A stretch of DNA of 64,000 bases from Skeletonema tropicum (taxonomy: Eukaryota; Bacillariophyta; Thalassiosirophyceae; Thalassiosirales; Thalassiosiraceae). A program made the translations under genes and the position numbers. The stretch lies in the NCBI GenBank assembly GCA_037178625.1, contig CM074132.1, positions 2,480,001-2,544,000 on the forward strand, read 5' to 3'. Under the pieces are notes generated by a model that was not told where the DNA came from, did no database searches, and saw only the letters and a list, made by a program, of their open reading frames with translations. Positions 1 through 10,290 of this stretch are shown here, one piece after another (positions within the stretch are counted from its first letter, which is position 1; each line of letters starts with the position of its first letter).

Positions 1-693
1 CCTTCACAGCAGCAGGGTTCTCTTTATACACGGCGCAATAGCCTAACTCTGCCACCAATATTTTCACTGCTCCGAAGGAGTCAAAGGACTTTATCTTATT
101 CCCATGGGCCTTCCTACGCCGGACCAACGCCTGTGGACAAGGATGGAAATCCTCTGAAAAGTTGTCTGTCGAAAACCAAGTCAAGAAGCGTGGACCATAA
201 GGTTTCCTTTTCTCATGTTTCCATTCGAGAATACTCCAGGGTGGTAGGTGACAACCCATGCGTTTGTTGCGGGCCGCCCCTCGCCTTAGGGTGGAAGTAT
301 AACAAGAGAGGCCGAACAGACATAGACACCTTCGAGGCGGCCAAAAATGAGTCATCGCTTGCCAATGGTGGGAAATGCCAAAGGCGTACCCCAAACGAAC
401 GTGAAAAGCTCCTCACAGACATTGGAGGAGCCAATCACAGCCAAATCATGAGGGGCGCCATGTTAGCAAACTACGATAACAAGCTGAGATGGCAGTCCTT
501 CGATAGATTGGGTGGTCAAAACCACTACAAGAGCATCGGCCCCCGAGAGCGAGTCTTAATTATGAAGGAAAGTGCAAGAAGAAAGTTTGATAGAGCCTGT
601 AAGGGGACGACCACTTTACAGGAACAGCAAGACCTGTGGGATAAGGCACAAGAATTGACGCTAACGAAGCTCAAGAGGCATGTTACCTTGTGA
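1..693 (+). CDS. Diatom-type orphan protein, 5' end outside window
   Basis: The reading frame is open from base 1 to a TGA at 691-693, giving 230 visible residues. The first in-frame start-like codon is only a GTG at 133, so the true start lies upstream of the window. The visible start is rich in Gln, Ser and Arg. In the middle sits the block KVSFSHVSIREYSRVVGDNP followed by a Gly-Pro-Pro-Leu-x-Leu-Gly-Trp element. I recognise this as a motif of a large family of uncharacterised diatom proteins (V-x-F-x-x-V-x-I-R-E-Y, then GDNP and GPP). The C-terminal third is charged and helical. No enzymatic residues or membrane segments are visible. Function is unknown. It converges on the DsbA-like gene, with about 400 bp between the two stop codons. 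Confidence 0.75.
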   Translation, partial: PSQQQGSLYTRRNSLTLPPIFSLLRRSQRTLSYSHGPSYAGPTPVDKDGNPLKSCLSKTKSRSVDHKVSFSHVSIREYSRVVGDNPCVCCGPPLALGWKYNKRGRTDIDTFEAAKNESSLANGGKCQRRTPNEREKLLTDIGGANHSQIMRGAMLANYDNKLRWQSFDRLGGQNHYKSIGPRERVLIMKESARRKFDRACKGTTTLQEQQDLWDKAQELTLTKLKRHVTL

Positions 694-1001
694 GATAATT
701 TTGAAAAATGGGCGACATGGCCTTTCTGTTGCTTTAGTTGTATTGTAATGATGATGATGTGCCCCTTTCACATCTACTGTAAAATATCTGGGTGGGGAGC
801 TCATGATACAAACATGTAGTATAATTTTCCAGAGCAACCCATCATAAGCAATTCATTTTAAACAGATGATTTTTGATTATGTGATACGTGTCAAATAATA
901 ATACATGGTAGTTAGCTTTAGCATAGAAAACACTGCAAAAATGGTAACTATTATGTTTCTGAAGAAGATGTGTGGTGGTTCTGCTGCATATGCAATGGAA
1001 T
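694..1001. other. Convergent intergenic region, 3' UTRs
   Basis: AT-rich spacer between two convergent genes. I see no supported ORF, tRNA or repeat. The right margin leads into the SECIS-like element of the minus-strand gene. Confidence 0.5.
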
Positions 1002-1058
1002 GATGTTTTTCAGGTAAAGCAATACGTATTATCGATTGCCATCCCTTCATTCAACATC
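1002..1058 (-). promoter_or_regulatory. SECIS-like element of the DsbA-fold selenoprotein
   Basis: It lies in the 3' UTR about 35 nt after the TAG stop, read on the minus strand. Helix I is GATGTT (1058-1053) paired with AACATC (1007-1002), six perfect pairs. An internal loop follows, then the non-Watson-Crick quartet ATGA (1050-1047) facing TGAA (1012-1009). Helix II pairs 1045-1035 with 1023-1013: nine of eleven positions pair, one of them G-U. The apical loop of 11 nt (1034-1024) holds the unpaired AA at 1030-1029. This order (helix, internal loop, ATGA/GA quartet, helix, AA loop) is that of a eukaryotic form 1 SECIS. The fold was done by eye. Confidence 0.65.
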
Positions 1059-1091
1059 CAAACATCCACGACATACGCATTTCTCGCTGTT

Positions 1092-2184
1092 CTACACAGA
1101 ATCTTCCATCAACAAAGATTCCCTAGAGTAACTACCTCTACTGAGGGTGTCTTCATCAACGCCCAAGATATCCTTAAAGATTGCCGTTCCTTCCAATTTA
1201 CCTCTTTGCTCAATCTCTCTAAAAATTCTGACGAACGTTTCCGATCCTGCTGCCCCGTCAACAACTGTTGATCCTTCTATAATAAACTTGGGAATGCCAT
1301 GAACACCCAATTCATTCAATGCCCTGAGCGCATTCTCGATTTCTAATCGTCCCTCATTGCCGTTGAGAAATTCCAGAATCTCCTTTTCAGACATGGCAGC
1401 TTGAGAAGTGCTGTTGCTGGCTTTTGCAAGAGATTGAGAAATTGTTTCGGCGGAAACTTTAGCAAGGCGTGGTTTGTCATTTAAGGCGTGACCTTCCACA
1501 AAATAGTAAACATTCAGACGGTCGTAAAGTGCTTCACTAATGTTCAACCCATATCGCTTGCCTACGTACTGAATGAGACGGTGAGATGCCATGGAATTCG
1601 ACGCCAACCTATCAAGATTGAAATGAGGGATGCCTGCCGCTTCTCCTCTCCCTTTGAGATCATGTCGTCGCTTTTGTCGTTCCCATCCTTCTCTTCCACC
1701 CCACTTCTTGATTAATCGTTCTCTGTTGCTTTCAATGAATGGTTTTGACTCATCGTAGTGTGGTTCTAGAAAGAATGGTACACGTAACACGGCGAATTCC
1801 ATCTGAACATCGCTTATTGGATTGGAAAGAACATGTCTCATAGCCTTCTTGAGAAATTTCTTTCCAATGTACCCTTGAAAGATGGACGGTCGATTCATAA
1901 ATAAATAAATACACAGTTAATCAGACAGATTAGATATCTACGGTAATAATCTGTACCTGCTTCGGTACCACTTTAAATGAGAGAGACGTATTATTTCTTG
2001 CATACTTGAGGAAGGAAATTCACAACATCATTAACAACTCACCGTTGGGTCATAATGTATCGCTAACCAATTCGATAGGCACAACCAGCCTTTTGGATGC
2101 TGCTTGTTTAGCGGATTGCGACATGAATCGTGCAGCCGAAGCTGCATTTACAGTGGCGGAGATGGCTCGTTGCGCCCTCAACAT
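1092..2184 (-). CDS. DsbA/FrnE-fold selenoprotein with in-frame TGA (Sec), probably mitochondrial
   Basis: Two exons: 2184-2043 and 1873-1092, with a 169-bp intron (donor GTGAGT, acceptor CAAG). Product 307 aa. Residues 1-30 (MLRAQRAISATVNAASAARF, then more basic and Ser/Ala residues) look like a mitochondrial presequence. Exon 1 then reads VPIELVSDTL, TGA (2052-2050, codon 45), Pro-Asn-Gly, and exon 2 continues YIGKKFLKKAM. In FrnE/DsbA-like thioredoxin-fold proteins this position is SDT(L/V)CPWCYIGK, so the TGA replaces the first catalytic cysteine and a glycine replaces the second. The rest matches the alpha-helical insert and the C-terminal GVHGIPKFIIEG element with its cis-Pro. The exon 2 frame upstream of the junction offers no Cys-Pro-x-Cys alternative. 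With the SECIS-like hairpin in its 3' UTR, the reading as selenocysteine is strong. A pseudogene with a stop is the main alternative. Confidence 0.8.
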
Positions 2185-2597
2185 CTTCTAATAGTAGTGA
2201 GGTTTGTGGTCGGTGTGGCTGGTGGCGGTGGAGGTTGCTTGGCATGCATGGTGGGTGGTGGGCGGGTGGAAGGTGGCGAGAGACTGGCGAGAGAGGCGGA
2301 GAAAAAATTTGCGCCAACAAGGCGCCAAAACCTCGGATCTACGGAGGTTTAGCGAGGTCTACGTCTGCGCTGCTGCAAGCTGCAACGTGTTGTAACCAGG
2401 TATTGATGTAACAGCTGTAACGACTGTAACCTATAGACCTTCCACCTTCCACCATGAAAGCACAGCACAAAGCAACTTAATTAACCGACACCGGCCCATA
2501 CAACGGCAACGTTGGCAATAACTGCGTATGCTCTAGAGAGAGAGAGCCAGCAGATAGCAGCAGCACCTATTAGAGCAAGCGATCAAGGAAAGAGAAA
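2185..2597. other. Divergent promoter region
   Basis: A 413-bp gap between two divergently transcribed genes. It includes a G-rich GGTGG-repeat stretch at about 2215-2285 and a short GA run (agagagagag) near 2535. Small ORFs in the G-rich stretch are low-complexity and unsupported. Confidence 0.5.
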
Positions 2598-3254
2598 ATG
2601 GACAGTGATAGCAGCAGCGTCATCATCAAGGAACTGAACGAAAAGCATCCCAACACATTAGTTGCTCTCGTCGTTGCAAACACCAAAAATGGTGCCACAC
2701 CCACACAAATAACTGCACGTAAAATTACTGCAAATACACTAACCATTTCATACGTGGAATGTGAAGGCACTATGTGTGCTCTCAACTCTGTAGATGTATC
2801 TTTCAACCCACCAATGAAACCAGCAGACGATGCCATTGGCCGGATTGTATCAGATGGGAAAATTGCCATGGAAGCTCAATTTACATGGTTGGTCACTGAA
2901 CCACTTCCACTCTTGATATTGACTGTGACCGCCGCATTAGGGTACACAACATTAGTTCTTGGTGAGGATGGCCTTGAAAGTGCTATCGAGTCGTTGCCAT
3001 TGATAGGACAAACAATCATTTCTACAATCTTTAGAAGTTATTATTTTTTCGGTGTGGTCCGTGCCTCTTTTTACTTTGCCATCGTTGCGCATGCAGCAGA
3101 AGCCATTTATATTGCCATCATGTTGCGAAAGAGGGCATCTCTTGGATATTTGCCGTGTTTGATTTGGTTTTCTTTGATATGCTGCGTAGGGTATCCATTG
3201 ACGAAGAAGGCGCTCCTGTACACTAATAAGCCAAAAGAGGATAAATTAGATTGA
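2598..3254 (+). CDS. DUF2470 domain plus three-helix membrane protein (DUF4499-like)
   Basis: 218 aa, single exon. Residues about 8-90 (HPNTLVALV, TPTQITARKITANTLTISYV, then a C-terminal helix) have the pattern of DUF2470. That domain is often found at the C-terminus of haem-oxygenase-like and FMN-binding split-barrel proteins, where it helps bind haem or flavin. Three hydrophobic segments follow at about 103-125, 145-175 and 183-203, similar to the DUF4499 membrane domain. The C-terminus is Lys-rich (KPKEDKLD). The DUF2470 plus membrane-domain pairing is known from algae and protists, but its function is not. It has its own ATG after a divergent promoter. The domain calls are from memory. 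Confidence 0.7.
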   Translation: MDSDSSSVIIKELNEKHPNTLVALVVANTKNGATPTQITARKITANTLTISYVECEGTMCALNSVDVSFNPPMKPADDAIGRIVSDGKIAMEAQFTWLVTEPLPLLILTVTAALGYTTLVLGEDGLESAIESLPLIGQTIISTIFRSYYFFGVVRASFYFAIVAHAAEAIYIAIMLRKRASLGYLPCLIWFSLICCVGYPLTKKALLYTNKPKEDKLD

Positions 3255-4291
3255 TTCCATGCGATGCCATGAAAACTGAATGATGAATGCATGTGCTGAT
3301 TCCTTCTTCTTGCTTCGGTTAAATATGCTATGTAAATACATACTGCACAAGTGCAAATTGTGCACTGTTTTCAAAGGCTTGAAGGGAAAGGGGGTGCACG
3401 TTACGTCTGCTGACGCGCAGCGTCCCTCTTGTTCAATTTCCACTGTGCAAATTGGCGGAAAAGATTGCTAAGTACTCTACTGACTTGATAATATCATTGA
3501 CTCTAGGAGTACCCCTCTAGAGAGATAATAAGCAAGGATGACACATAAGTAGTAGCCTGCTAGTTCTGGGATATTACACGTCTGGAATTCTACCTTCAAA
3601 AGACGGCCGCTGCACATCCCAGTGCTGGTGCTAAGTTTTTATCTACTGACTCCTCCCTGACAACCACTTCTTAAATGCTGCCTTTAGCATGAGGGTTCTT
3701 CCTCATTCAAGTCATCATAGAATGCCAGATGGGTAGAATCAGTTGGACATTGCATTTAGATAGAATGATGATCTTCTACTGTACTCGAAGTATGGTACTC
3801 CCACTCAATATAAGTAATTGGACAGGAGAGCTTTCACGCTGGCCACGGTTGGCTAATTGGCCCAGGTTCTTGTCGAAGTATGTAAGTTGGTACATAATAT
3901 CACAGTACTATTTCTACTAATGTCCTTACCCGGGTCATGACAATTTGAGTTGTGGGTCATGACAAATTTGTTGCACACACACTAGGAAGAGGAGGAAGTG
4001 ACCGCTTACAGGTACCGCATAATGTGCAGACGGTACTAAAATAAGGGTCATTTTTTGATGACCCCCCTTGGTTTGATAGCGTACGGCAATTCGCCCTTGA
4101 AGAAGAGGAAGTCTAATCGGGAAGAGTAGCCTTCCTCACAAATCACTCACCCTTCCCTGTGTCTGTGTGTGTATTGCAGACACACAATTGCCCCGGCTAT
4201 TCCTCGTCATTTACCGCATTGTACTCAAACTCTGCTCTGATCTCGGTCATCTCCTACCATCATAATCTGTTGACTGATTGAGAATAAAATC
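3255..4291. other. Intergenic region, about 1 kb
   Basis: It separates two genes on the same strand, one of only two such uninterrupted pairs in the window. No convincing ORF, RNA gene or long repeat is visible. A short motif, gggtcatgacaa, occurs at about 3933 and again in nearly the same form at about 3955. Confidence 0.4.
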
Positions 4292-5536
4292 ATGCCGCCC
4301 AACCTCTTAAACGGATTCAACGCACTCTTTGGCGGTGGCGACGCCGAAAAAGAAAGAAGGAAAAGCCGTGTCATGCAGACTAGTGGTGAGTTGATAGAGG
4401 AGTGGCCTTTAATGTCATTTAGGAGGAAGTCGAAGCCTCCCTCGCCTCCCTCGCCTCCCTCCTCAATCATTGTGCCAGTAATAAAGCCAGTAAGCTGCTC
4501 GAATCCAACCCATCAAGATAATTCAGGTCGCCGTTCGAGACGAAACTCTGACACTACGCATCAGCTACGAAACTCGCTCCGAAACTCCGATATTACAGTG
4601 AAGCGACGTAACTCTGATACTACACAGCTGCGACGAAACTCTGATACTACACATACGTCGCAGCAGCAACGAAACAAATCGAAAAGCCTCACTATAAAAG
4701 GAGATGATGACTTGTCTCGTTCCTGTAGTAACACAGCTGATTCCACTCTCTGTGACAGTTCAAACTCAGGGGCTACGGATAATATGAGTTGCTATAGTCT
4801 TAATGACATGCCATCAACAACAAGCAGCATTCGTACTCGCGCCACCAGAGCCTCCATCAGCACTGCTCCCGGTCTGACTCGTGTGACAAGAAGACAGAGC
4901 AGCAGACGTGACGTCAATCACGATCGACCTACGAGGACATTGTCTATCAGCAGTAGAAGATCGAAAGCACCCAAAGAGAAGAGTGTCAGGTTCACAGAAG
5001 ATCCACCATCAGTTCATCTTTACTCCCCCATAGCTCCCAACACGCATTACACTGCTGACGATGATGACTATTTTCGACAGTACACCTTAACGTTGGCACG
5101 CGGTGTGCTAAGATTGCTAAAGACCGAAGCGGTTCACGATGAGTCGTTTGACATGTTGACCGGCTTACCGTCGGCTCAATGCTTGAGTCGCTACCTAAAT
5201 CATCCTGACATCTCAGCCGAAGAAGTCGTGGGAATTGAAGACCTACTCGCTGGACCTGGCATTGCGAGTGCGAGAAAGCGCCTGAAGCTTGTCCAGACAA
5301 AAAAATTATTGGGAGAGCAAAGACGTCAACTATATTTGGGTATTAACGACCCGATGGCACTTGCCAAATCATTAAAGAAAACGTCGTCCATATCTTCAAA
5401 TATTGCTAGATGCCGCGCCGCCTATGCATTCGGTATCGAGGGCAGTGAAACAGGGTTGGAAACGGTCGAAGAGGGACATTCAAAGAGTGGGAGAAGGCTC
5501 TCAAAGAGTTCCCTATGCTCGAAGAGAGAGAGATAG
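4292..5536 (+). CDS. Diatom-specific Ser-rich protein with RNSDTT repeats
   Basis: 414 aa, single exon. Residues about 80-125 carry four to five copies of a short R-N-S-D-T/I-T repeat, for example RRNSDTT, encoded by imperfect repeats at about 4535-4660. These are basophilic-kinase-like R-x-x-S sites. A long Ser/Arg-rich disordered region follows. At about 228-258 is KEKSVRFTEDPPSVHLYSPI, then an acidic-aromatic element. The C-terminal block (GIEDLLAGPGIASARKRLKL, then EQRRQLYLGINDPMALAKSL) is a helical signature I recognise from a large family of uncharacterised diatom proteins with a VRF motif. No catalytic residues are evident. Its 3' end faces the next gene with 65 bp between stop codons. 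Confidence 0.75.
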   Translation: MPPNLLNGFNALFGGGDAEKERRKSRVMQTSGELIEEWPLMSFRRKSKPPSPPSPPSSIIVPVIKPVSCSNPTHQDNSGRRSRRNSDTTHQLRNSLRNSDITVKRRNSDTTQLRRNSDTTHTSQQQRNKSKSLTIKGDDDLSRSCSNTADSTLCDSSNSGATDNMSCYSLNDMPSTTSSIRTRATRASISTAPGLTRVTRRQSSRRDVNHDRPTRTLSISSRRSKAPKEKSVRFTEDPPSVHLYSPIAPNTHYTADDDDYFRQYTLTLARGVLRLLKTEAVHDESFDMLTGLPSAQCLSRYLNHPDISAEEVVGIEDLLAGPGIASARKRLKLVQTKKLLGEQRRQLYLGINDPMALAKSLKKTSSISSNIARCRAAYAFGIEGSETGLETVEEGHSKSGRRLSKSSLCSKRER

Positions 5537-5601
5537 TACAATAGCTGTAACATAGTATTAGGGGGTTAATATTTAAGTCTTTGTATTTACGTGATTCTCT
5601 C

Positions 5602-8600
5602 TTAGTCAACTCGGATACAATCTCGAGTTGCTAGAGATGAGCTCGGTTCATCGCTTTTCCTCTGCCTCATTTTATGTTGTTGTCGGTTCATCATCGCCAC
5701 CCTGTCACCTACGCTCATATTCTCCTCTTCGCTTTTATGTCTTCTTGTTCCATCAATATTCGCTATTTTCTCTGCGACCTTCCCTTGGCTAGGAGATTTT
5801 GAATACGGATAACTCGTGCTAGAGTTTCTAGACTTGCTAGACGTGTCACCGCTTGTAGAGTGAGATACTTCTTTCACAACATTTCGTCTTTGCCATAGAT
5901 TTCCATTGCTACTTGTGCCCCTAATGCGTGAAGCAATTTGATCCCTCCGAGATGGTCTATTAGTTTCTATCGGTGCTCGAGATGGTCTATTAGTTTCCAT
6001 CGATGCTCTTGGCGTTGAAGCATCTATGTGGTCATAGGAGAATTTATTCCCTTGCGTTTTCTGTCGAAGTCGAGCGATAGGTGTCATGGCCCGTTCGAAT
6101 TGATTGACGTCTTGATCGGGAACGACGCCTCCGACTAGGGAGGTCGCAAGTGTTGGTAGCGTCAGTCCTGAAACCTCTGATATAGTAGGTGAAAGAGTGA
6201 TTCCATCTTCGTCATCGTCAGGCGCGTGATATTCGAATGTAGTATCGATGGGAGCTACGCTTCTCCCAGCTGCTTGATTTTGATTACTCAAAGGGCCATT
6301 CTTCTGAGACTGAGCGCCGCCGTATTGACTTTGATGCGCACCACCGTGATTAGCAGGAAGAGCGGGATATTGCTTGTCTTGGTTCAATCCCCGAGAAGGC
6401 GAATCTGCTCCAGTATTGTACATAGAAGAATTCTTAGCCTTCTTCAATGACATCATCTTGTCATTCGTGCCTTGTCGAATGTTTATGCTTTTCACTTGTC
6501 CACCCACTCTAACTTGGAACGTTTTGCTCTGGCTCGATAGACGATAAGGTGATGGCATTCCATTCGTACTTTTTTGACCATCATACGCCGCAATCCGCTC
6601 TTTGATTGAGGCAACTACACTCGTCTTGCAGCCAGGACTCGATTGGGAGAGAGAGCTACAATCTTGCGAGGGCTTTTTGACGACATGCCGAGATTCTTCA
6701 CGGGTATCCGTTTCACATCTATTTGATGCACTGAGAAGCGACCGCTGGTTTGGCAAGGATCCTTTGTCCTTCTGACTTCCAACTGTATCGAGCTTGTTTG
6801 GGTGATTAGGAGACATTGGGACACTATCGTTCGCTTGTTTACTTTCGAATGCTCTCCTTCGTAGTGCAACAATAGAGGCCGTGGTCTCCTCTTCGTGATT
6901 TTCTTTCGAGTTATCTTCGCTTTCATTCAAACTTTCTAACCTTTTCGCGTATCTTAGTGCCTTTCTAGTATCCATAGTACCAGCACCTAGTGTACTATCG
7001 CCAATAGTTGCATCATTGTCATCCGAAACTCCTTTGTGCAGAGAGTATTCTATCGACGCATAAGTATCAGTTTCAAGACTACTCATTGCTCTCAAGTCAC
7101 AATCATCGAGGTAAATTCTAGATGGTGTAGTAGAACCTTTCATCGGAGAGTCCATAGGATTTGTCCTCAGATGACTCTTGGGGGCAACAACCGCTGTCTC
7201 CTCATGGAAGTTTTGTTGCGATTTGTGCACATGGTCAATACCAAACGTGTTAGATTCAAATTTGCTTTGGATGTCTTTGATGGTCGGCGATCTTTCTTCA
7301 CTTGTTTGGTCCTCGACCTGTTCTGTTTGCTTTTCATCTGCAACCGCACGTTCCTCGTCTACAATACTGGCATCCATCTCCAACTGATAACCTGGAGGAA
7401 AATCAGTATGCACTTCCAAATTTCCACCGAACTTCTTCTTGCTTGACTCATCGGACAACTCGTCTATCCTATTATCTCGCCGCGATAAGGGACTCTCGTT
7501 CATCTTGAAAGACTTGTTAGGAGAATCGTCTTCCACGCCAAAACCAAACCTTCGGGTGGATGAAAGATTTGCAGCTCGTACTGTACGTGGTGTTGCACGC
7601 GGGGTAGGAAGTCGTTTGCTTCTTGGAGTGAATTGATTGCCGGGATGCCGTTGCCCATCCCTTGCCTGTGGAGTCATTCGCGGGGTTGGTGGAACACGGA
7701 TAGGAGGTGGAAGATTGCCATTCTTTTGAGATAAAACATTGTCAGGGCACATTTGATCGTCATCAGTCTCCTCAACACTTGACGCAATGGAATTTCTCCA
7801 GCTACTGCTTGGTGTTAAGGTTCCAGAGCTGTGAGATTCATGTTGTGGAATATCTTTCCAATCAATCCCATCAGGATCAAGTTGCTTTCTCTCGAAAGGA
7901 GCATCTTTTGCCACAGGTTCCAATGTGACAGGTAAAGGATCACTGCGGTGCCCACCTCCTCCATCCTCTAAAGCGCTATCGCTTTCCTTCAGACTATCTT
8001 TGCTGTGTTCTTCCACAGTTTCGCAAGAGGTCCATGGAGAGTTCGATTTCCTCTTTCGTCTCTTCGACCCTACCACAGTCACGCCGAGTAATATTTCATC
8101 CTCTTTCTCAACACAATCTTCGTCTTCGAGAGGTGGATCCACTTTTGTGCCAAAACCAAGCTCTACATTGACTGACGATGCCAGAGACTTGTCCCCAAAG
8201 CCACGCACATATCCAGTACCAAGTCCACCCCCCTTGTCTCCCTCCACGGCAGGGCTCCCGTTTGAAACTGGTGGAGATACGTCAGGTGGAAGAGAGTCGA
8301 GTGCAAGATTGGCTATCCGTGGCTGTCCCTTGGAGTAATATGTCTCAACGATCGAATCCTTCTTAGCATAAGAATTTGATGATGTTGATACCTTTGCTTC
8401 ATCGTCACCTGAGGCTTTAATAGCACCAACATTTCTGCCATCGCTCCCGTATGCTTCTGAGAACAACTCCCCAACAGACTTATTGCTGCTACCACCCGAG
8501 CTCTTACCAAGTGCTGCGTCCACATCCACTGGTGAGAAGGAGAAGTCATCGACATCGATGCCAATTCCAGTGGGAGGTAATAACTGAAGTGGTTGTTTTG

Positions 8601-10290
8601 TCGCATTGTCAGTGGTGTGAGGTGATGGCGAGGACAATGTTGGTGGAGCCGGCTTCGATGTCATCGTAACACTGCTAACAATACCATTCGATGGACTCCA
8701 CACTGCCAGGCCTCCACTCCATCTTGCTCCCGGTAATACAGGCATGGGTTGTTGTTTGTCAAAGATCTCACTCACTCCTTTCTCTCCATGCTCGATGGTA
8801 CGATGAGCAGTCACCGAATCACCCCCAACAGGCGGTACAGTCAAACCACCACCATCGTCGTCTCCATGAATCTTGGACCGTAATAGTTGTAACCGAGCAT
8901 CAGCAGCTTCATCGTGAAGCTGAGACCGTAACAGTTGTAACCTAGCATCAAATTCCTGTCGTTTACGCTCCCCTTCTAATTTCTGTTGCCTCATCCTTTC
9001 TCTGTGTTCAATGAGTGATTTGTGTACTTCGGCACTTGAAGTCGTTGATGTTGTTGCTGGTGGTGGTTTGATGTCAATTCCTTCGTTTACAGCAAGTGGT
9101 GCTACCATAGGTGACGAGGATGACAATTTGCTGATAATGTTGTTGTTGCTGCTGCTGCTGTTCATGCTGATATTATCATCACCAATCTTTGCATATATGC
9201 TACCACGTTCACGACCCACAGCACTTTTTTGTTTCAGTTGATTCATGAAATTATGAACTTCATCCATGGTTGGTACCTCCGTCGTTACCGGAGGTACCAC
9301 TGCTGCCACTGCTTCTAGTGATGATGATTGCTGACTGAGAGGAGTTGGCAACATTCTTCCCTCATCTTCAAGTACATGTTTCTCGACACCTTCACCTCTA
9401 TCCCAATCATCCCCCACTTCCAAGGGAGGGCCCCAATCCTCAGTAACATTAGTACTATCATCATTTTGATCTTCTTCATTTTGATCTTTCTCATCTTCTT
9501 CTTCATTCTCTCCCTCCTCACTACTACTCATCAACTGACGTGCCATAATATTCGATTGCTTTGCCAAATACCGTGCAGTGTTGGAGGCTATTTCCGTTCC
9601 CACCTCCGAGTTACTTGTCGATGTTGTTATTCCCAATTGCTGTTTTGAACCCGCGTCTTCACCATCAGTATCATCATCACGACTGGTTGTATCAGTTGGC
9701 AAATCATCTTCCGAGACGGGAAACCCATCAGTATCAATCTCAGTTGCTGCTGTAGTCGCTTCTTTAGTAGTCTTCTTTTGCTTTCGTCGGAATTCCTTCC
9801 ATCTCATGACATCTTCGACTGGGACTGAGTCCATAATGTTCAGACTAGTTGGAGCAGTGAGTAATTGTTGGCCGTAGCTCCCATCACAGGTTGTAGTGAG
9901 TCCTTTGAATAGTCGCTTTGATGGTGATTCGTACTCCATTATGCTATCTTTGGCTGGAGCGGAGTTATTATTGTTGTTGTTGGCAGGACTGGGCCCTCCC
10001 CTGAGCTGCTCACGTACCATTGCCTCGGTGATGATATGATTTATACCGGTATTCATATCGTCCACGGTGTAAGGGACAGTTGGTGGTGATGCATTATCAG
10101 ATTCACGCTGTAGAGAAATACTGGGGGGAGAGCTGCCAACAGTGGTGGCGGTAGTTGGAGATGAATTTGAAGTGCATTCGATTGCAGTGTGGAGGGTTGG
10201 AAACGTCTTTTTTCGTGGAGAGGCCGACATAACGTTTTGTTGTTGCTCCGTATGATACACGCACAATTTTAATTCTGCTTCAACTTTCAA
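5602..10290 (-). CDS. Large disordered Ser-rich protein, function unknown
   Basis: 1562 aa in one exon, or 1542 aa if it starts at the second ATG (MSASPRKKTF). Almost all of it is low-complexity Ser, Asp, Gly and Pro. Visible structure: a charged helical stretch at about 430-475 (EHRERMRQQKLEGERKRQEF, then two 16-residue copies of DARLQLLRS from a 48-bp repeat near 8876-8950); a basic Pro-Thr stretch TPRSKRLPTPRATPRTVRAA that could bind a negatively charged partner; and a tandem ETNRPSRAPI duplication from a 30-bp repeat at 5948-6007. The last 60 residues are basic with several Met and Gln. I recognise no domain. A scaffold or cytoskeleton-associated role would be a guess. The long uninterrupted frame through varied sequence supports real coding. 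Confidence 0.7.
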   Translation of the reverse strand: MKVEAELKLCVYHTEQQQNVMSASPRKKTFPTLHTAIECTSNSSPTTATTVGSSPPSISLQRESDNASPPTVPYTVDDMNTGINHIITEAMVREQLRGGPSPANNNNNNSAPAKDSIMEYESPSKRLFKGLTTTCDGSYGQQLLTAPTSLNIMDSVPVEDVMRWKEFRRKQKKTTKEATTAATEIDTDGFPVSEDDLPTDTTSRDDDTDGEDAGSKQQLGITTSTSNSEVGTEIASNTARYLAKQSNIMARQLMSSSEEGENEEEDEKDQNEEDQNDDSTNVTEDWGPPLEVGDDWDRGEGVEKHVLEDEGRMLPTPLSQQSSSLEAVAAVVPPVTTEVPTMDEVHNFMNQLKQKSAVGRERGSIYAKIGDDNISMNSSSSNNNIISKLSSSSPMVAPLAVNEGIDIKPPPATTSTTSSAEVHKSLIEHRERMRQQKLEGERKRQEFDARLQLLRSQLHDEAADARLQLLRSKIHGDDDGGGLTVPPVGGDSVTAHRTIEHGEKGVSEIFDKQQPMPVLPGARWSGGLAVWSPSNGIVSSVTMTSKPAPPTLSSPSPHTTDNATKQPLQLLPPTGIGIDVDDFSFSPVDVDAALGKSSGGSSNKSVGELFSEAYGSDGRNVGAIKASGDDEAKVSTSSNSYAKKDSIVETYYSKGQPRIANLALDSLPPDVSPPVSNGSPAVEGDKGGGLGTGYVRGFGDKSLASSVNVELGFGTKVDPPLEDEDCVEKEDEILLGVTVVGSKRRKRKSNSPWTSCETVEEHSKDSLKESDSALEDGGGGHRSDPLPVTLEPVAKDAPFERKQLDPDGIDWKDIPQHESHSSGTLTPSSSWRNSIASSVEETDDDQMCPDNVLSQKNGNLPPPIRVPPTPRMTPQARDGQRHPGNQFTPRSKRLPTPRATPRTVRAANLSSTRRFGFGVEDDSPNKSFKMNESPLSRRDNRIDELSDESSKKKFGGNLEVHTDFPPGYQLEMDASIVDEERAVADEKQTEQVEDQTSEERSPTIKDIQSKFESNTFGIDHVHKSQQNFHEETAVVAPKSHLRTNPMDSPMKGSTTPSRIYLDDCDLRAMSSLETDTYASIEYSLHKGVSDDNDATIGDSTLGAGTMDTRKALRYAKRLESLNESEDNSKENHEEETTASIVALRRRAFESKQANDSVPMSPNHPNKLDTVGSQKDKGSLPNQRSLLSASNRCETDTREESRHVVKKPSQDCSSLSQSSPGCKTSVVASIKERIAAYDGQKSTNGMPSPYRLSSQSKTFQVRVGGQVKSINIRQGTNDKMMSLKKAKNSSMYNTGADSPSRGLNQDKQYPALPANHGGAHQSQYGGAQSQKNGPLSNQNQAAGRSVAPIDTTFEYHAPDDDEDGITLSPTISEVSGLTLPTLATSLVGGVVPDQDVNQFERAMTPIARLRQKTQGNKFSYDHIDASTPRASMETNRPSRAPIETNRPSRRDQIASRIRGTSSNGNLWQRRNVVKEVSHSTSGDTSSKSRNSSTSYPYSKSPSQGKVAEKIANIDGTRRHKSEEENMSVGDRVAMMNRQQHKMRQRKSDEPSSSLATRDCIRVD

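Noticed and set aside
972..1271. 99-codon plus-strand ORF
   Set aside because: Antisense to the end of the DsbA-like gene and its SECIS-like element; no family features.
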